A DNA stretch of 64,000 nucleotides. It comes from Gymnopus androsaceus JB14. Lineage: Eukaryota; Basidiomycota; Agaricomycetes; Agaricales; Omphalotaceae. Both the position numbers and the translations under genes were made by a program. The notes below the pieces were generated by a model, which was not told the DNA's origin, made no database searches, and worked only from the letters and a program-made list of their open reading frames with translations. The DNA is taken from assembly GCA_009733575.1 (NCBI GenBank), contig ML769424.1, positions 255,410 through 319,409 on the forward strand, given 5' to 3'. Below, in pieces: positions 48,864 to 59,086 of this stretch (within the stretch, counting starts at the first letter, position 1; the number at the start of each line of letters is the position of its first letter).

Positions 48864-49240
48864 CATCAAAAAAAACTGTTTTGGGCCCAGGAGGATCTAA
48901 GGTCACCTAGTCCTCTTAGGCAACCTGAGGCATCCTAGTTGGCCCAGGAAAAAGGGCAAAACTTTGGGTACCTCAGGTATCCTAGTTATCCTAGGTGTCC
49001 TGGGATATCCCAAGGCATCCTGGGATAGAACTTTTATCCTAGGATGCCCCAGGATGCTCCAGGACATCCCAGGATATCCCAGGACACTCTCAGGATGCCC
49101 CAGGACATCCCAGGACAACTAGGATACCTGAGGTGTCCAAAGTTTTACCCTTTTTCCTGGGCTAACTAGGATGCCTCAGGTTGCCTAAGAGGACTAGGTG
49201 ACCTTAGATCCTCCTGGGCCCAAAAGAGTTTTTGCTGATG
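48864..49240. mobile_element. MITE with TA duplication, inside hAT transposase
   Basis: Flanked by TA (48862-48863 and 49241-49242). Ends CATCA..TTTTGGGCCCAGGAGGATC form a terminal inverted repeat of roughly 150 bp. The middle is built from short CCCAGGA(T/C)ATCC units. TA targets suggest a Tc1/mariner-type mobiliser. Confidence 0.8.
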
Positions 49241-50399
49241 TATCAAGTGCACAGAAATCACCAGCTTCACTAAGTTTGGATAGACCTTCCTATTCATGAT
49301 CCACCAATGAAGAGGGTCCTCCATAGGCATGCAACAATCAGCGATGTAGCAGTCAAGCTCATCGGCACCCAAGCCAGTTGTTGTACTGCATGTGCTTTAC
49401 CATCAACAACAAAAAAGAATTTGAGGATGACAATGCATGAGAAGTTGATGTCTAGAATAATTTGCCATTAAAAAAGACCACCAGAAAAAGATAATGCAAA
49501 CATACCATTGGCTGAGATGCAGGAATGGGTTGAGCCAGTTTATATCAATGTTCCCAAGCCTTCCATGTGATGTCTACAGCATCCTGCACCCAGTCATCTG
49601 TCCAACCAGCCTTACGAAAGTATTCAAGTTTTAATGAAGGGTGAAGGACTTAAGTTTTCATCAGTATAGAGTGAGGAAAAAGAGAAAGGCCAACATACCC
49701 ATTGCCATATGATAAATGTCCGAATCATCTGTAAGCACATAATATTTGTTGAGAGCTCTTTTGCCAACTGGAAGTGCATGCTGAATAGGTTCAGACAGAA
49801 GTTGATTGTCAATAATGCCTGTTGCAAAGGCTTCATCAATGGCATCCATAGCGGGAATTATGGCAGCTATATTCGGTGAATTTGAAGAAAAAAAGAGCAT
49901 TGCATCTTTCAAGAGCTGTAAATCAAAAATCAGTTGATGAACAAGAAAAATGAATAAGAAACGAACCTTTAAAGCAGAGACCAAACCCTCAATAGCTTCC
50001 CATTCCACCTCAGCAAGAACCAAATCCAACATCCTGTTTGAAGAACAGTCCAAGAATTCTGAGACTGGCCCCTTCATTTCAAGAAAAGTGGCTAGCATAT
50101 CAAAGGTTGAGTTCCAGCGGGTTGCAACATCACGAGGTAAGATGTGGTCCTTAAATTTGGTATTGGCAACCTGCTCTCACCATTTAGGCAAGAGCAGAGT
50201 AGCTGAGTTGATTATTTTGAAGGATATCTTGCAGGTCTGTGGTGGTTTGAGTCAGAAAGATTAATTGACATGCACATGTACACATGGGCCAGCTGACTTG
50301 TGAAACTTACCTTGTATAGCGCAGTTTTCACAGGCTCAACATCCTTGTGCCACTGCTCCCTTTCCTCAACTGTCATCTTGTCCAACACTCTGATGAAAC

Positions 50400-50736
50400 T
50401 AAGGATGGACAGGGGTAGGGGTCAACCCAGAGTTTTTGACCCAAGGGTATGGAGGGTAAGGGTAAGGGTTGACGCCTTCAAAACCCTCCTCTTTTAAATC
50501 GATGATATATACATATCATGATGTCCTATGATCTTTGACTCATCCATAAGGATGGTTTCAAGTGTCATTATATCTATTTTACCTAAAGCCTCATGAGTGG
50601 TACATCATTCTGTCCAAAACCCTTAGTAAAACTGGAGGGGGTAGGGGTCAACCCAGAGTTTTTGACCCAAGGGTATGGAGGGTAAGGGTGAGGTTAGGGC
50701 CATTCCAACCCAGGGGTTAACCCCTGTCCATCCTTA
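50400..50736. mobile_element. hAT-type MITE inside hAT transposase exon
   Basis: A 337-bp element with inverted ends TAAGGATGGACAGGGGT and the exact 8-bp duplication GATGAAAC (50392-50399 and 50737-50744). It interrupts the transposase frame between DMEGFI and RVLDKM. Confidence 0.9.
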
Positions 50737-52526
50737 GATGAAACCCTCCATATCATCCTTCTCCTGGTCTCCATTCTCCTCAATATCCTTCAGTTCTGCA
50801 TACAGTTCCTCAAGCCCAATATTGTCAGGCAGTGCATGGTCACCAGCGAGTTCACCCTCAGCTTCGTTAGTGGGTTTTGGCTTGGGCTTGGTGGGCTCGA
50901 AAGGACAGAGCATGCCTTTGGCCATCAAGTTCACTGTGTGGGACATACAGTGGACATGAGCATCTTTGCCAAGGAAGTTGGGAAGAATTTGTTTGAGATC
51001 CTCAAGCATGGCTGTGTTCATGGAAGCATTTCCACAAGTAATGGAGATTATCTTTGGTACATTTAGTAACAATTAACTCTAGAGAATGTGGTACTGACCT
51101 TTCCCTCAATTCTGTATTCTTTCAGGACTTTGGCAAGTGCTTCAGCCATGTTTTCTGCTGAGTGTGAGCATGGAAGCTCAACAAAGTCTAGTTGTGTAGT
51201 GATGAGTTCTTCCTTCCCATCTTTCCCCTTCCAAAGCCAGGTGACAACAATGCTCATCCATGCACAATGGTTAGGGGATGTCCAGCAATCAATTGCAATG
51301 GGAAGTTCACTGTCAAAAGCTTACAATAATTGGTCAGTTTTTCTGCTCCATTTATTCCAATTTTCATACTTACCTGCAAATCTTTGGCTAGCTTCTCTTT
51401 CATCTTCACAAACAGCTTTTTCACATCTTGTGCAACAGTCTCTTTACTCAGAACGTAATGCTTTGGACAACCCTCTTTTTGGAGCCAATGGAAACATCAA
51501 TCTCACACAATACAAAATGGACATGCAGACTCTGCGACCCATCAGGCAGTTACGACACTACACCTCAATTCAGGACACATGCAGACATATAGGATATAAG
51601 GAACTGTACCAGGTCATTTCTTTTTCAGGAGGTCGCATAGAGAATGTTTCGGCCCATCCTTTGAATGTCTTGAGGGCAGCAGTGAGTCTTGTTTGACTCT
51701 TTTTCCTGAACTTTTTAACAGCTGATCTTGCTTTATCTAGTGTTGAATCTTTCACGGCAGTGACCGCTTCTTCTCCCCAGCACTTTCTTGCATGAGAACT
51801 CATGTTTCCTGTTCACCTGGGGTAAAGTTTTTATGTTCATAAAGTCAAGAGTATCTCACTGACCTGTCAATCCTTTATCCTTTGTCTTCATCCCCTGCCA
51901 TACTGGCTCTCCACAGTGCATACACTTCCACATAAGGTATGCAACAGTTCCATCATTGGCAAACTCGAACTCGGGCTCAGCATTGAAAAATGCGTATATT
52001 GGTGCTTTTCATTTCAGCAAGTTTTTTTCTAATCCATGGTAAGTAATTGCTAAATTGTTCATGAGTTTATACTGACTGATCTTACTGATTGCCTCTTCTT
52101 GTTTAGCATTTTTGGCCTCAGTTGTATCAACAATGTCATCATCATCTTGATTGGGTTCATGTTCACTGTCTCCATTGGCTTCATCATTGCTAGGGATAAC
52201 ATTTTGTCTCTTCTTACAAGTTTGATTGGTGCCGCTGGATTTGCATTTGAGAGTATTCATGGTGGGCGGAGGAAAAATTGGAGAAAAAAGTTGCGGCGCT
52301 GGTCTAAACTGGTACAAATAGTTTAAAGTTTGCTTGATGTTTACTACTAAGCTACCTTATCAAAGTTGTACATGCATGTAAATCAAGTGCTACAGAGTGC
52401 TTAAAATTTTGTCAGGTATACTGATGGGTGCTGGGTACCTAAATCCAGAACTGGCCTGACCCGGAAAGAGTACCTGACCCAAAACCTGGCAGACCCAGCA
52501 GACCCGTGCCACACACTACCCAGTTC

Positions 52527-55500
52527 CATCTGACTTGTGATGAGATTTGTGTCTAGAAAGAAAGAAAAAAGTCGGAATCGAAAAGTGGTATCATTGATGA
52601 GATACAAACTTCAATATACCTTTCGCAGGCATTCTAGCACATTCTACTGCTCCAAATATTGGTTGCCTAAGGTTGCAGCTCATCATATCACACTCAGAGA
52701 TGGCTTTGATTTGGACTAGGAGCGTGGGTGAGTGTGAGGAGTTTGAGGAGGAGGGTGTCTGAATGAAGGAAAGTATTGGTCAGTAATGATGCTTAGGCAT
52801 AACAGAAACAAAAGAAAAAGAATCCACTTGTCCAAACTGTTAGTCCACATCTCCACAGGTGTTGCCAAATGTAGTAAAGATCCCCAGTGGTCTTGTATTC
52901 AGATAATCCAGTGTCAAAGTCAATGCATTTGATATCAACAAGCTCGAAGTTCTTGTCCATTATGGCAAGGAGTTGGTCTGTGGCAAGTTTGAGGCTGAGG
53001 GAAGGAATTCCAGAGTGAATGACAATGGGGTTGGGGTTTGGAAAGACATTGAGAGGGGAGAACAGGCACAGATTTTGGACTTCATCATGTAATCATTGAT
53101 TCAATTTGTTTTGTGTTTTTGAGTAAGGCTATAAGTCAAGTGAGTAAACACTAAGAAGGAAAGACAATTGACTAAAAAGAAACGTACCTCGTAAATCTCG
53201 TTCTTGTTTACTCCTGTTCACAGTTTTAATCCTTCTGCTGCAATACGTGTCTGACATTATTTTACTGTGCATTGGGATGCAGGATAACAAGACAGTCCTG
53301 TGTTGTGAGGCTCTTCACAAGCTGGTAGCTAAAAGCCAAGTCAGTTAAAAGATTGATTAGAATCAAGAAATGTACCATATATGCTCAGAGATTTCCTAGA
53401 CCCTACTAAAACTTTTCTTTATTTCAATGCAATCTGCAAACCAATGAGCTCTTTGACACTCTTAGGCATGAGATAACTTGATCAGATTGAGTTGCCATAT
53501 GAAAAGATTGGTTACATATCATGGTCAATGGGGAATTATTATGCATCGCAGACATGGAAGGAAACCACAGATGGTTGCGGAGTTTTTAGTTTTTAGGACA
53601 AAAGCTTGTAAACAATACACTTGAGATTCTGGATCCCAAACCTTCATTAGGCATTCAGCGAGAGTAACTTATTGTCAAGAGAGACACAGAAAGTGAGAGA
53701 AGTCAAAATCATGAATGAACAAAAGCAACAAGGCAGCATGAGAATGTGTTGGATGGCTGGGCACTTTGTCAATGATCATTGTTCAGCATGGCTCACCAAG
53801 TACAAAGATCATTTTAGATAGCTCTTGGACCCACCGGATATTGCTCTTAGTGCTAATATGCTAGATTCTGTGTGAAAACTGTGTCAAAATTCAAGAAAAA
53901 TAACCCGCAGTATGATTGCATTGTAAAAACATGTATCACAATTTCAGTTCCCTTCATATAACAGCGAGCTTGACAGGGAAACAATTGAGATACGGGCCTC
54001 AATGTTTGAAGATGGGATATTAGGCTCTATATAAACAAAACAAGTGAAATTAAATCTGTTCAGATCAGTCAAGGCTAACTCGACAAGGTTATACTTACGT
54101 TCAAGTAAAGTTACTATACCAAAGACACATTAAACAGTGTCAAGAATTATACCACTGTTCAGTTAATGAGATTGTGTTATATAATGTATTTGAAGTGTAT
54201 TACTCCTGGTACACATTAAAGTTGAATGTATAACGGCCCCAGAGTTTTGTTAATTGAGCAGACAAATTGGCCATGGTGACATTCAAGCATTGGGGGCATC
54301 CTTACCAAATACTATCAAGGGTATTTTACTTATTAAGCAAACTTCCTCCAGTAACAGAGACTAAATATATGTATTAATTCGATCCCAATGGGTCTGGATG
54401 GTATCTAGTATCATCTCTCTGCTTGAGACTGTTGTTTTGAATGATGAGCTTGAGAGGAATGCCTGTTAAGCGCCTACGGACTGTTTCTGAACATGATTCA
54501 TTGGTGATTGCATGGTTGAGCTTTGCTCTCAACCAACTCTCAATCCATTGAATCACTATGCAAAACTTGCCTAAACCTCTTTGGGACCATGGTACATGGA
54601 TCTCATTTGCTTATAATGTTTATTTTGATCTTTTTCTGACTTTCTTTCCTATTATAGCTCAAATAATTCAATAACATTGACTTTTCATATGGCAACTTCG
54701 ACCTGGAGATCCTAATCCAGTATCTGAAAACTATTAGCACCCCCTCCTCCTTTCATAAACAATGCTCACCGATCCCTTCTCACTCTCATCCACCCTCCCT
54801 GGTGATTTTCTCCATCCACCCAGCTGAGCAACTTTGACTCCACCATTTCTTTCTACCCAAAACTGTCCATCAAGCTTGCTTGTATACTCCCTCTGCTAGA
54901 ACTTGTATGAATTGCATAGACAATTCATCTGCAAAAAGGAATTCGAATTCTGCTTTTTTCTTTCTTGTGAGTTATTGCTTTTGTCTCATGCGCACTCAGC
55001 ATTTCAATCAATGATCAACTGTTAGGTTGTAAAATGATTTGAAGGAGAACAAGAGCAGTAATCCTCAAGAATTTTTTTGGTTGTAGTGCTTTTGTGAGCA
55101 CCAGTTTCATTCCTTGTCAACTCTGCACTGATGGTTAGTCATAATCTACAGCAAACTCTTGATTCGATTCCAAGCTGATTACTACACAGGGTGCAAGAAG
55201 TAGTGCTCATATTCTTGGGCTGCGAGCAAAGGAAAAGCATTGGGACTTACATGAAGAGAGGAACAAATAAGAGGTGGTATAGAGCCAATGTTCACTTTAA
55301 CCTCTGCACACCAGAATAGAGCTCACACCAGAGTTCCTCACCCAAGCTTCGTCTGCTCTGAATCCAACCCATGAGCATCAATTGGACCTTCGAGGTGAGT
55401 TTTATCTTGCTCTTTATTTGACCATCTTACAATGCCATTAATTTTACAGATAATTCAATAACTGTCTTGGGAATCTGTCTCCAAATGCTTTTCCTCACCA

Positions 55501-56060
55501 ACAACTGAATATCCTCTATCTCACCTTCAATTCACCTCCCCATAACAAATCTTGCCACATTGGTTCTCACAAACAACATCTCTGAACTGGGCAACCTAGA
55601 ACTGCTGAAGAGGTAATACTTGTATCTTGGCAATGGCTATTCTCAATGTTGTCAATGATATCTGCTACTGAGGAGGGAGGCTACTGCCATCATCATCTAG
55701 CCTGCTGAGTCCTTCACAGTTGCCTGGTAAGCAGCAGTCATCTTGACCTCACCCATTCATTCATTTATTTATCCATCTGTAGGCACACTCCCATTAATAT
55801 CCCCTTCACCATGATCAACCTCTGCTACTTTCACTCCACACTTGCTTTCTTACTCTATCCTGAGTTGGGATGGCGGCATTGGTAATAGTAGCAATGGCCT
55901 GAGGAATGAAGATGTCCATGGCTGAACATACACTCCAACTTTGGTGTTTACTTCATATAGAATTGGTTCTTTGATGCTCACGGACTCTTTGTCATGGACT
56001 CGTTGTTTGCCACCATTGCTATTATATCCAATGTATAATTAATATATTACTATTATTTAT
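52527..56060. other. Native interior of the large TIR element, no gene recognised
   Basis: 3.5 kb of CpG-poor sequence with only ORFs up to 60 codons on either strand and no transposase motif. A pyrimidine-rich stretch lies near 54740-54900. Confidence 0.5.
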
Positions 56061-56534
56061 GTGCCCATGAAGTAGGTGGTATAGGCTGATTACAATGTAA
56101 GGTCTGTATCAATCAAATGGTATAGATGTTAGCGCATCCTGTTTCTGTCAGACAGAAACAGGAATACCCTTAATGAATTAAGGGCTTAAATTAATTAAGG
56201 CTTAGGGCTTAAGGCTAACACTGTTCTGTCTGCAGATCATGAGACTAATATTGAAAGCCATGAGGGTTCAATCCTTCATTCTGCCAATATTTTACTCCAA
56301 TCAACCACTGCCCCAGGCCAGATCCATAAGGTGTCCAGCCCATCCATCTTGTTATGGAGGCAGGTAATTGATAATGATTAAATTGCAGAGATTGGGTTAT
56401 CAGTGTTGATAAATATACCAGATGATCCCCTTGGGTATTTCCCTTACCTGAGTGCTTGGGCAATTCCCCTTGTTGATCACATCAGACTTTGGGTAGTTCC
56501 CCAAGCTGATGTGATTCCCTAGCTGCTATGGCTG
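56060..56534 (-). repeat. Long terminal inverted repeat, right copy
   Basis: Inverse partner of 39689-40030; longer because of a hairpin-rich insert at 56128-56219. Confidence 0.75.
56128..56219. repeat. Hairpin-rich mini-insert
   Basis: GTTAGC..GCTAAC ends enclose two adjacent palindromes: CCTGTTTCTGTC-A-GACAGA then AACAGG (56148-56172 approx.) and CCCTTAATGAATTAAGGG (56168-56185 approx.). It is absent from the left inverted-repeat copy. Confidence 0.65.
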
Positions 56535-56541
56535 TCCTGCT
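56535..56541. repeat. Target-site duplication TCCTGCT (right copy)
   Basis: Matches 39682-39688. Confidence 0.7.
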
Positions 56542-57023
56542 AGACAACCAGCAAAGGAGGCTGCAAAGTTGCAGAGCATGGCTTCACCAGGTGGGAGAAC
56601 ATCTTGCTGGTCTAAACCCGCGTTATCTGCCCAGTTAAGAAACCCGCTGACATTCCTCAGCTTTCTGTTTCAAGTGGCTGCAGTGGTGGAGAATTCCATG
56701 ATATTCTTTGTGGAAGACAATAACACTGTGGCTAGCTCTTGAATTCTTCTTAGCGTGAGAAGCAGAAGATGTGGCCGAGTTTTGACAGTGGGAGGGCATG
56801 TTGTGGTTGGGGATTTGTAGAGTAGAGGATGGTGGTTCGGATTAGGATTGGGTGCCAAATTTTTTTCATGCTGAATGAGTAGATGCCTCCAGTTAGGCAC
56901 TTCTAGTTTGGGAATCATCTGTTTGTGAATTCCTGTATTATTAAAAGACATTTTGTTGGTAACGCATGGAGTACAAGTAGGAATTACAACAGTGGAAGAG
57001 TAGCATGATTGAGTACAGTACAT
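56535..57023 (-). pseudogene. Tyrosine recombinase, N-terminal part (separated from its C-terminus)
   Basis: The frame reads RPHLLLLTLRRIQELATVLL, then after a break FLNWADNAGLDQQDVLPPGE and NFAASFAGCLAG. This is the SAM-like DNA-binding start of these recombinases. It stops at the TSD and continues at 39681. Confidence 0.6.
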
Positions 57024-57133
57024 GGATACATATGACGAGTGTGGGAGGTCTCTCTATAATTCGGATTATACAAAAAGGCAGTTATTTGGGGACGCAGGGA
57101 TCATTTGGAGTGATGGAATTGTTAACAAAAGCT

Positions 57134-57720
57134 TTAGGTGTTGTGGAACTGCAGGTGGATGGGCATGCATATGTCTCCAAGGTCCAAGGATACCTCAAGA
57201 TGGATCATCTGCGGGTTCTCGTGAGTTGATACCCATTTGCATTCAACCCATATCTTGTGCTCTTGCATGAGCTCAATGATCTTGTGAAGGACAAGATTGA
57301 TTTCAGGTCTGCAGGAACAGCCTTTTTTCAGTGCACCTATGACACCTTTGTTGTCAGAATGGATGCATACATGTATTCTACGGTGACGTGTGGCAATGAG
57401 CATTCATATGGCCAGTTCAATGGCAACCATCTCCATCCAGCCGATGTGGTGATCTGGTTGCTGTCCCAGCCATCTTTGAGCTCCCAGGCTAGCCATTTTC
57501 TGTTTAGGATTAGGCCAATGCCCCAGCCCATTGATGCATCAATGAAAAGCTCAATATCTGACATTGGTGGGAGCTTGATAATGTCCAATCTGACGGAGGG
57601 TCTGCACAGATATTCGTGCCACCAATGGAGATCATTGTGTAGTTTGGATGGGATGGAGTGAGTGGTGTGAGAATGACTGCGCTCTCAAGCCCTTGAAGCT
57701 GGAGTGGAACCCATATAGGT
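57134..57720 (-). pseudogene. RNase H domain of the DIRS-like element
   Basis: Blocks LHNDLHWWHEYLCRPSVRL, IKLPPMSDIELFIDASMGWG and HSDNKGVIGALKKGC lead to EHKIWVECKWVSTHENP. They give the D..E..D..D pattern of the YR-retroelement RNase H, with frameshifts between blocks. Confidence 0.75.
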
Positions 57721-57837
57721 TAACTAGGTGTGAGCGGCCTGCTGGGATGACGAGACATATGTGATTGAGTGTTCTGATTAAAGTCTCAGCATTGTCCATG
57801 CTCTGTTTCTCTGAGGACAGCCAAGGGAGAATGCAGT

Positions 57838-58552
57838 CTATGTATTTTGCTTTCTTTTCCTTGGGAAGCTTGATGGTATGTTTGACAAGGTCCCAGAAGA
57901 AGCCGATATAGAGATATGAGTAAGCAAAGGGTGTGAACTTTTTGGGGCCCAGGGCCAGCCCAGAATTTCTACAGTGTCCCAGATGATTGACCTGTCATAG
58001 GAATATTTGAAAGTGCCATTGGGGAGTTTCCTCTTCAGAAATCTGAAGAAGATGAAGTTGTCCACCCATTTGAGAAGGGCCTCCACTCCGCAGTGCTTCA
58101 GTATCCATGCCATTGCATCAGTGATCCAGCCCCAAAGGCCAGGAGCAGACCGTTTGCCAAAATTTAGACACAGATCTAGGAATACCTTGCCATCAATGGA
58201 GAGAGCAGCAAAAGGCCATGCTGATGGGTGAATTGGAACATTTCTGAAGGCAGTGTTGATGTCAAAGACTGCCACTTGAGTTCCTAATAGTAAGAGTATG
58301 GAATTAGTATTGTATCACAGGCCAGAATGGCCAGCGTACCTTCTGGAGCTTCAGCTACAAGGAGGAAGCAATCTGTGAATGTGCCCCAATCACATGGGAA
58401 GTTGTCTGAGTCAATGAGAGTGTTCATGGAAATTTCTGCTGGGTTTACTGGGAGCTTTGCAGGCAGGTCTGGAGGTGGAGTATTGCAAGGAGGTAGAGAG
58501 GCAGAGGCAAGATTTTCAATAGCCGCAGGGATGCGAATACAAGGAGGGGATT
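57838..58552 (-). pseudogene. Reverse transcriptase of the DIRS-like element
   Basis: MNTLIDSDNFPCDWGTF, then a small GT..AG intron (about 58282-58340) in APEG/TQVAVFDI, then NTAFRNVPIHPSAWPFAALS, GKVFLDLCLNFGKRSAPG and ALLKWVDNFIFFRF. The metal-binding motif is V-D-N instead of V-D-D, consistent with decay. Confidence 0.8.
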
Positions 58553-59044
58553 TGTTATATCCATGCGACTTCCGATACTTACAACCGACATTACCGCGAT
58601 CGGTCAGCACCGCCGAGCAATTGCCGCTAGTGAGCATCGGATAATCTTCGCAAGTTTCTATTCATTCTTATTGTTTATCCTTTCTATTACTTATTGTTCT
58701 TCTACTGAATTAACTGTCGATACTTATTATACTTCTACTGAATACTTACTTACTTCAGCCCGTTAGCTCTTTGAGTATATAAGCTAGAGTATTCTGTTTA
58801 GTAGTCTTCAGTTTAAATATCAACTTGGATAACTACTTCTCCGGAGATTACCTTCGTCATCATCTCTATCGTTTGTCGGCCTTCCGCCGACAACAATTAT
58901 TCTCTTCATCGGACTACGCGACGTAGCGAGGGTGTTGTTAATAACTTCACTATCAGTCCACCATCTCGAGCGGCAGTCGCTATCGATTGCTGACAATCCG
59001 TCGGCGATACTTTTCCGCCGCTTCCTCGTAGCACGCTCCTAACA
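58553..59044 (+). repeat. 5' LTR of Gypsy element 2
   Basis: Starts TGTTATATCC and ends CTCCTAACA (TG..CA with TGTTA/TAACA ends), 492 bp. An internal TATATAAG (about 58776) fits the promoter. The CpG content rises sharply at its left edge. The matching 3' LTR is not in the window. Confidence 0.65.
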
Positions 59045-59086
59045 GTATATTTAAACTAATACTCGTTAACGTCGGACTTGTTCTAG

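Larger units (their letters stand above)
48585..52260 (-). pseudogene. hAT transposase, decayed and interrupted
   Basis: A start-like MNTLKCKSS at 52260 precedes an acidic N-terminus. A BED-like finger (CMHCGEPV..HARKCWG) follows at about 51900-51790, then the catalytic-core region (HCMSHTVNLMAKGML, about 50960; RDVATRWNSTFDML, about 50110; ALPVGKRALNKYYVLTDDSD, about 49730). Next come YFRKAGWTDDWVQDAVDITW and the C-terminal dimerisation block (DPLHWWIMNRKVYPNL; ASSVAVEWMFSHGCILISHL). MITEs split it at 50400-50736 and 48864-49240. Stops and Arg losses (VERVFSRG-type motif now VEWMFSHG) show it is dead. Confidence 0.85.
48389..52518 (-). mobile_element. hAT DNA transposon with perfect termini
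   Basis: The 11-bp terminal inverted repeat TAGTGTGTGGC at 48389 is matched by GCCACACACTA ending at 52518. Both are flanked by the 8-bp duplication CCCAGTTC (48381-48388 and 52519-52526). Length is 4130 bp. It encodes a decayed hAT transposase on the minus strand and holds two MITEs. Subterminal GGGT(C/T)(A/T)GG-rich repeats occur at both ends. Confidence 0.9.
39689..56534. mobile_element. Large terminal-inverted-repeat element inserted in the recombinase gene
   Basis: The left end (CACCTGTAGCAGCTACCTG, then ATCACATCAGC) and the reverse complement of the right end (CAGCCATAGCAGCTAGGGA, then ATCACATCAGC) are similar. Homology continues for roughly 300 bp inward. Removing the element plus one TCCTGCT copy restores recombinase frame (LAG then AMVKAK). 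Without the nested Gypsy and hAT elements, about 5.2 kb is native sequence, with no recognisable transposase, so it is probably non-autonomous. Confidence 0.65.
38660..58552 (-). mobile_element. DIRS-like tyrosine-recombinase retrotransposon, interrupted and decayed
   Basis: Minus-strand RT (58.5-57.84 kb), RNase H (57.7-57.13 kb), a spacer ORF, then a tyrosine recombinase that starts at 56.69 kb and resumes at 39.68 kb after a 16.85-kb insertion. The order RT-RH-YR is that of DIRS/Ngaro-type elements. The upstream (gag) end is cut at 58552 by the LTR of the second Gypsy element. Terminal repeats were not found. Borders are approximate on the left. Confidence 0.7.

Noticed and set aside
56255..56300. 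tRNA or Pol III promoter (GGGTTCAATCC, B-box-like)
   Set aside because: Present in both inverted-repeat copies, but no convincing A box or cloverleaf could be drawn.
56245..56463. 72-codon ORF ending in WQNEGLNPHGFQY
   Set aside because: It lies wholly inside the terminal inverted repeat, and the left copy does not keep the frame.
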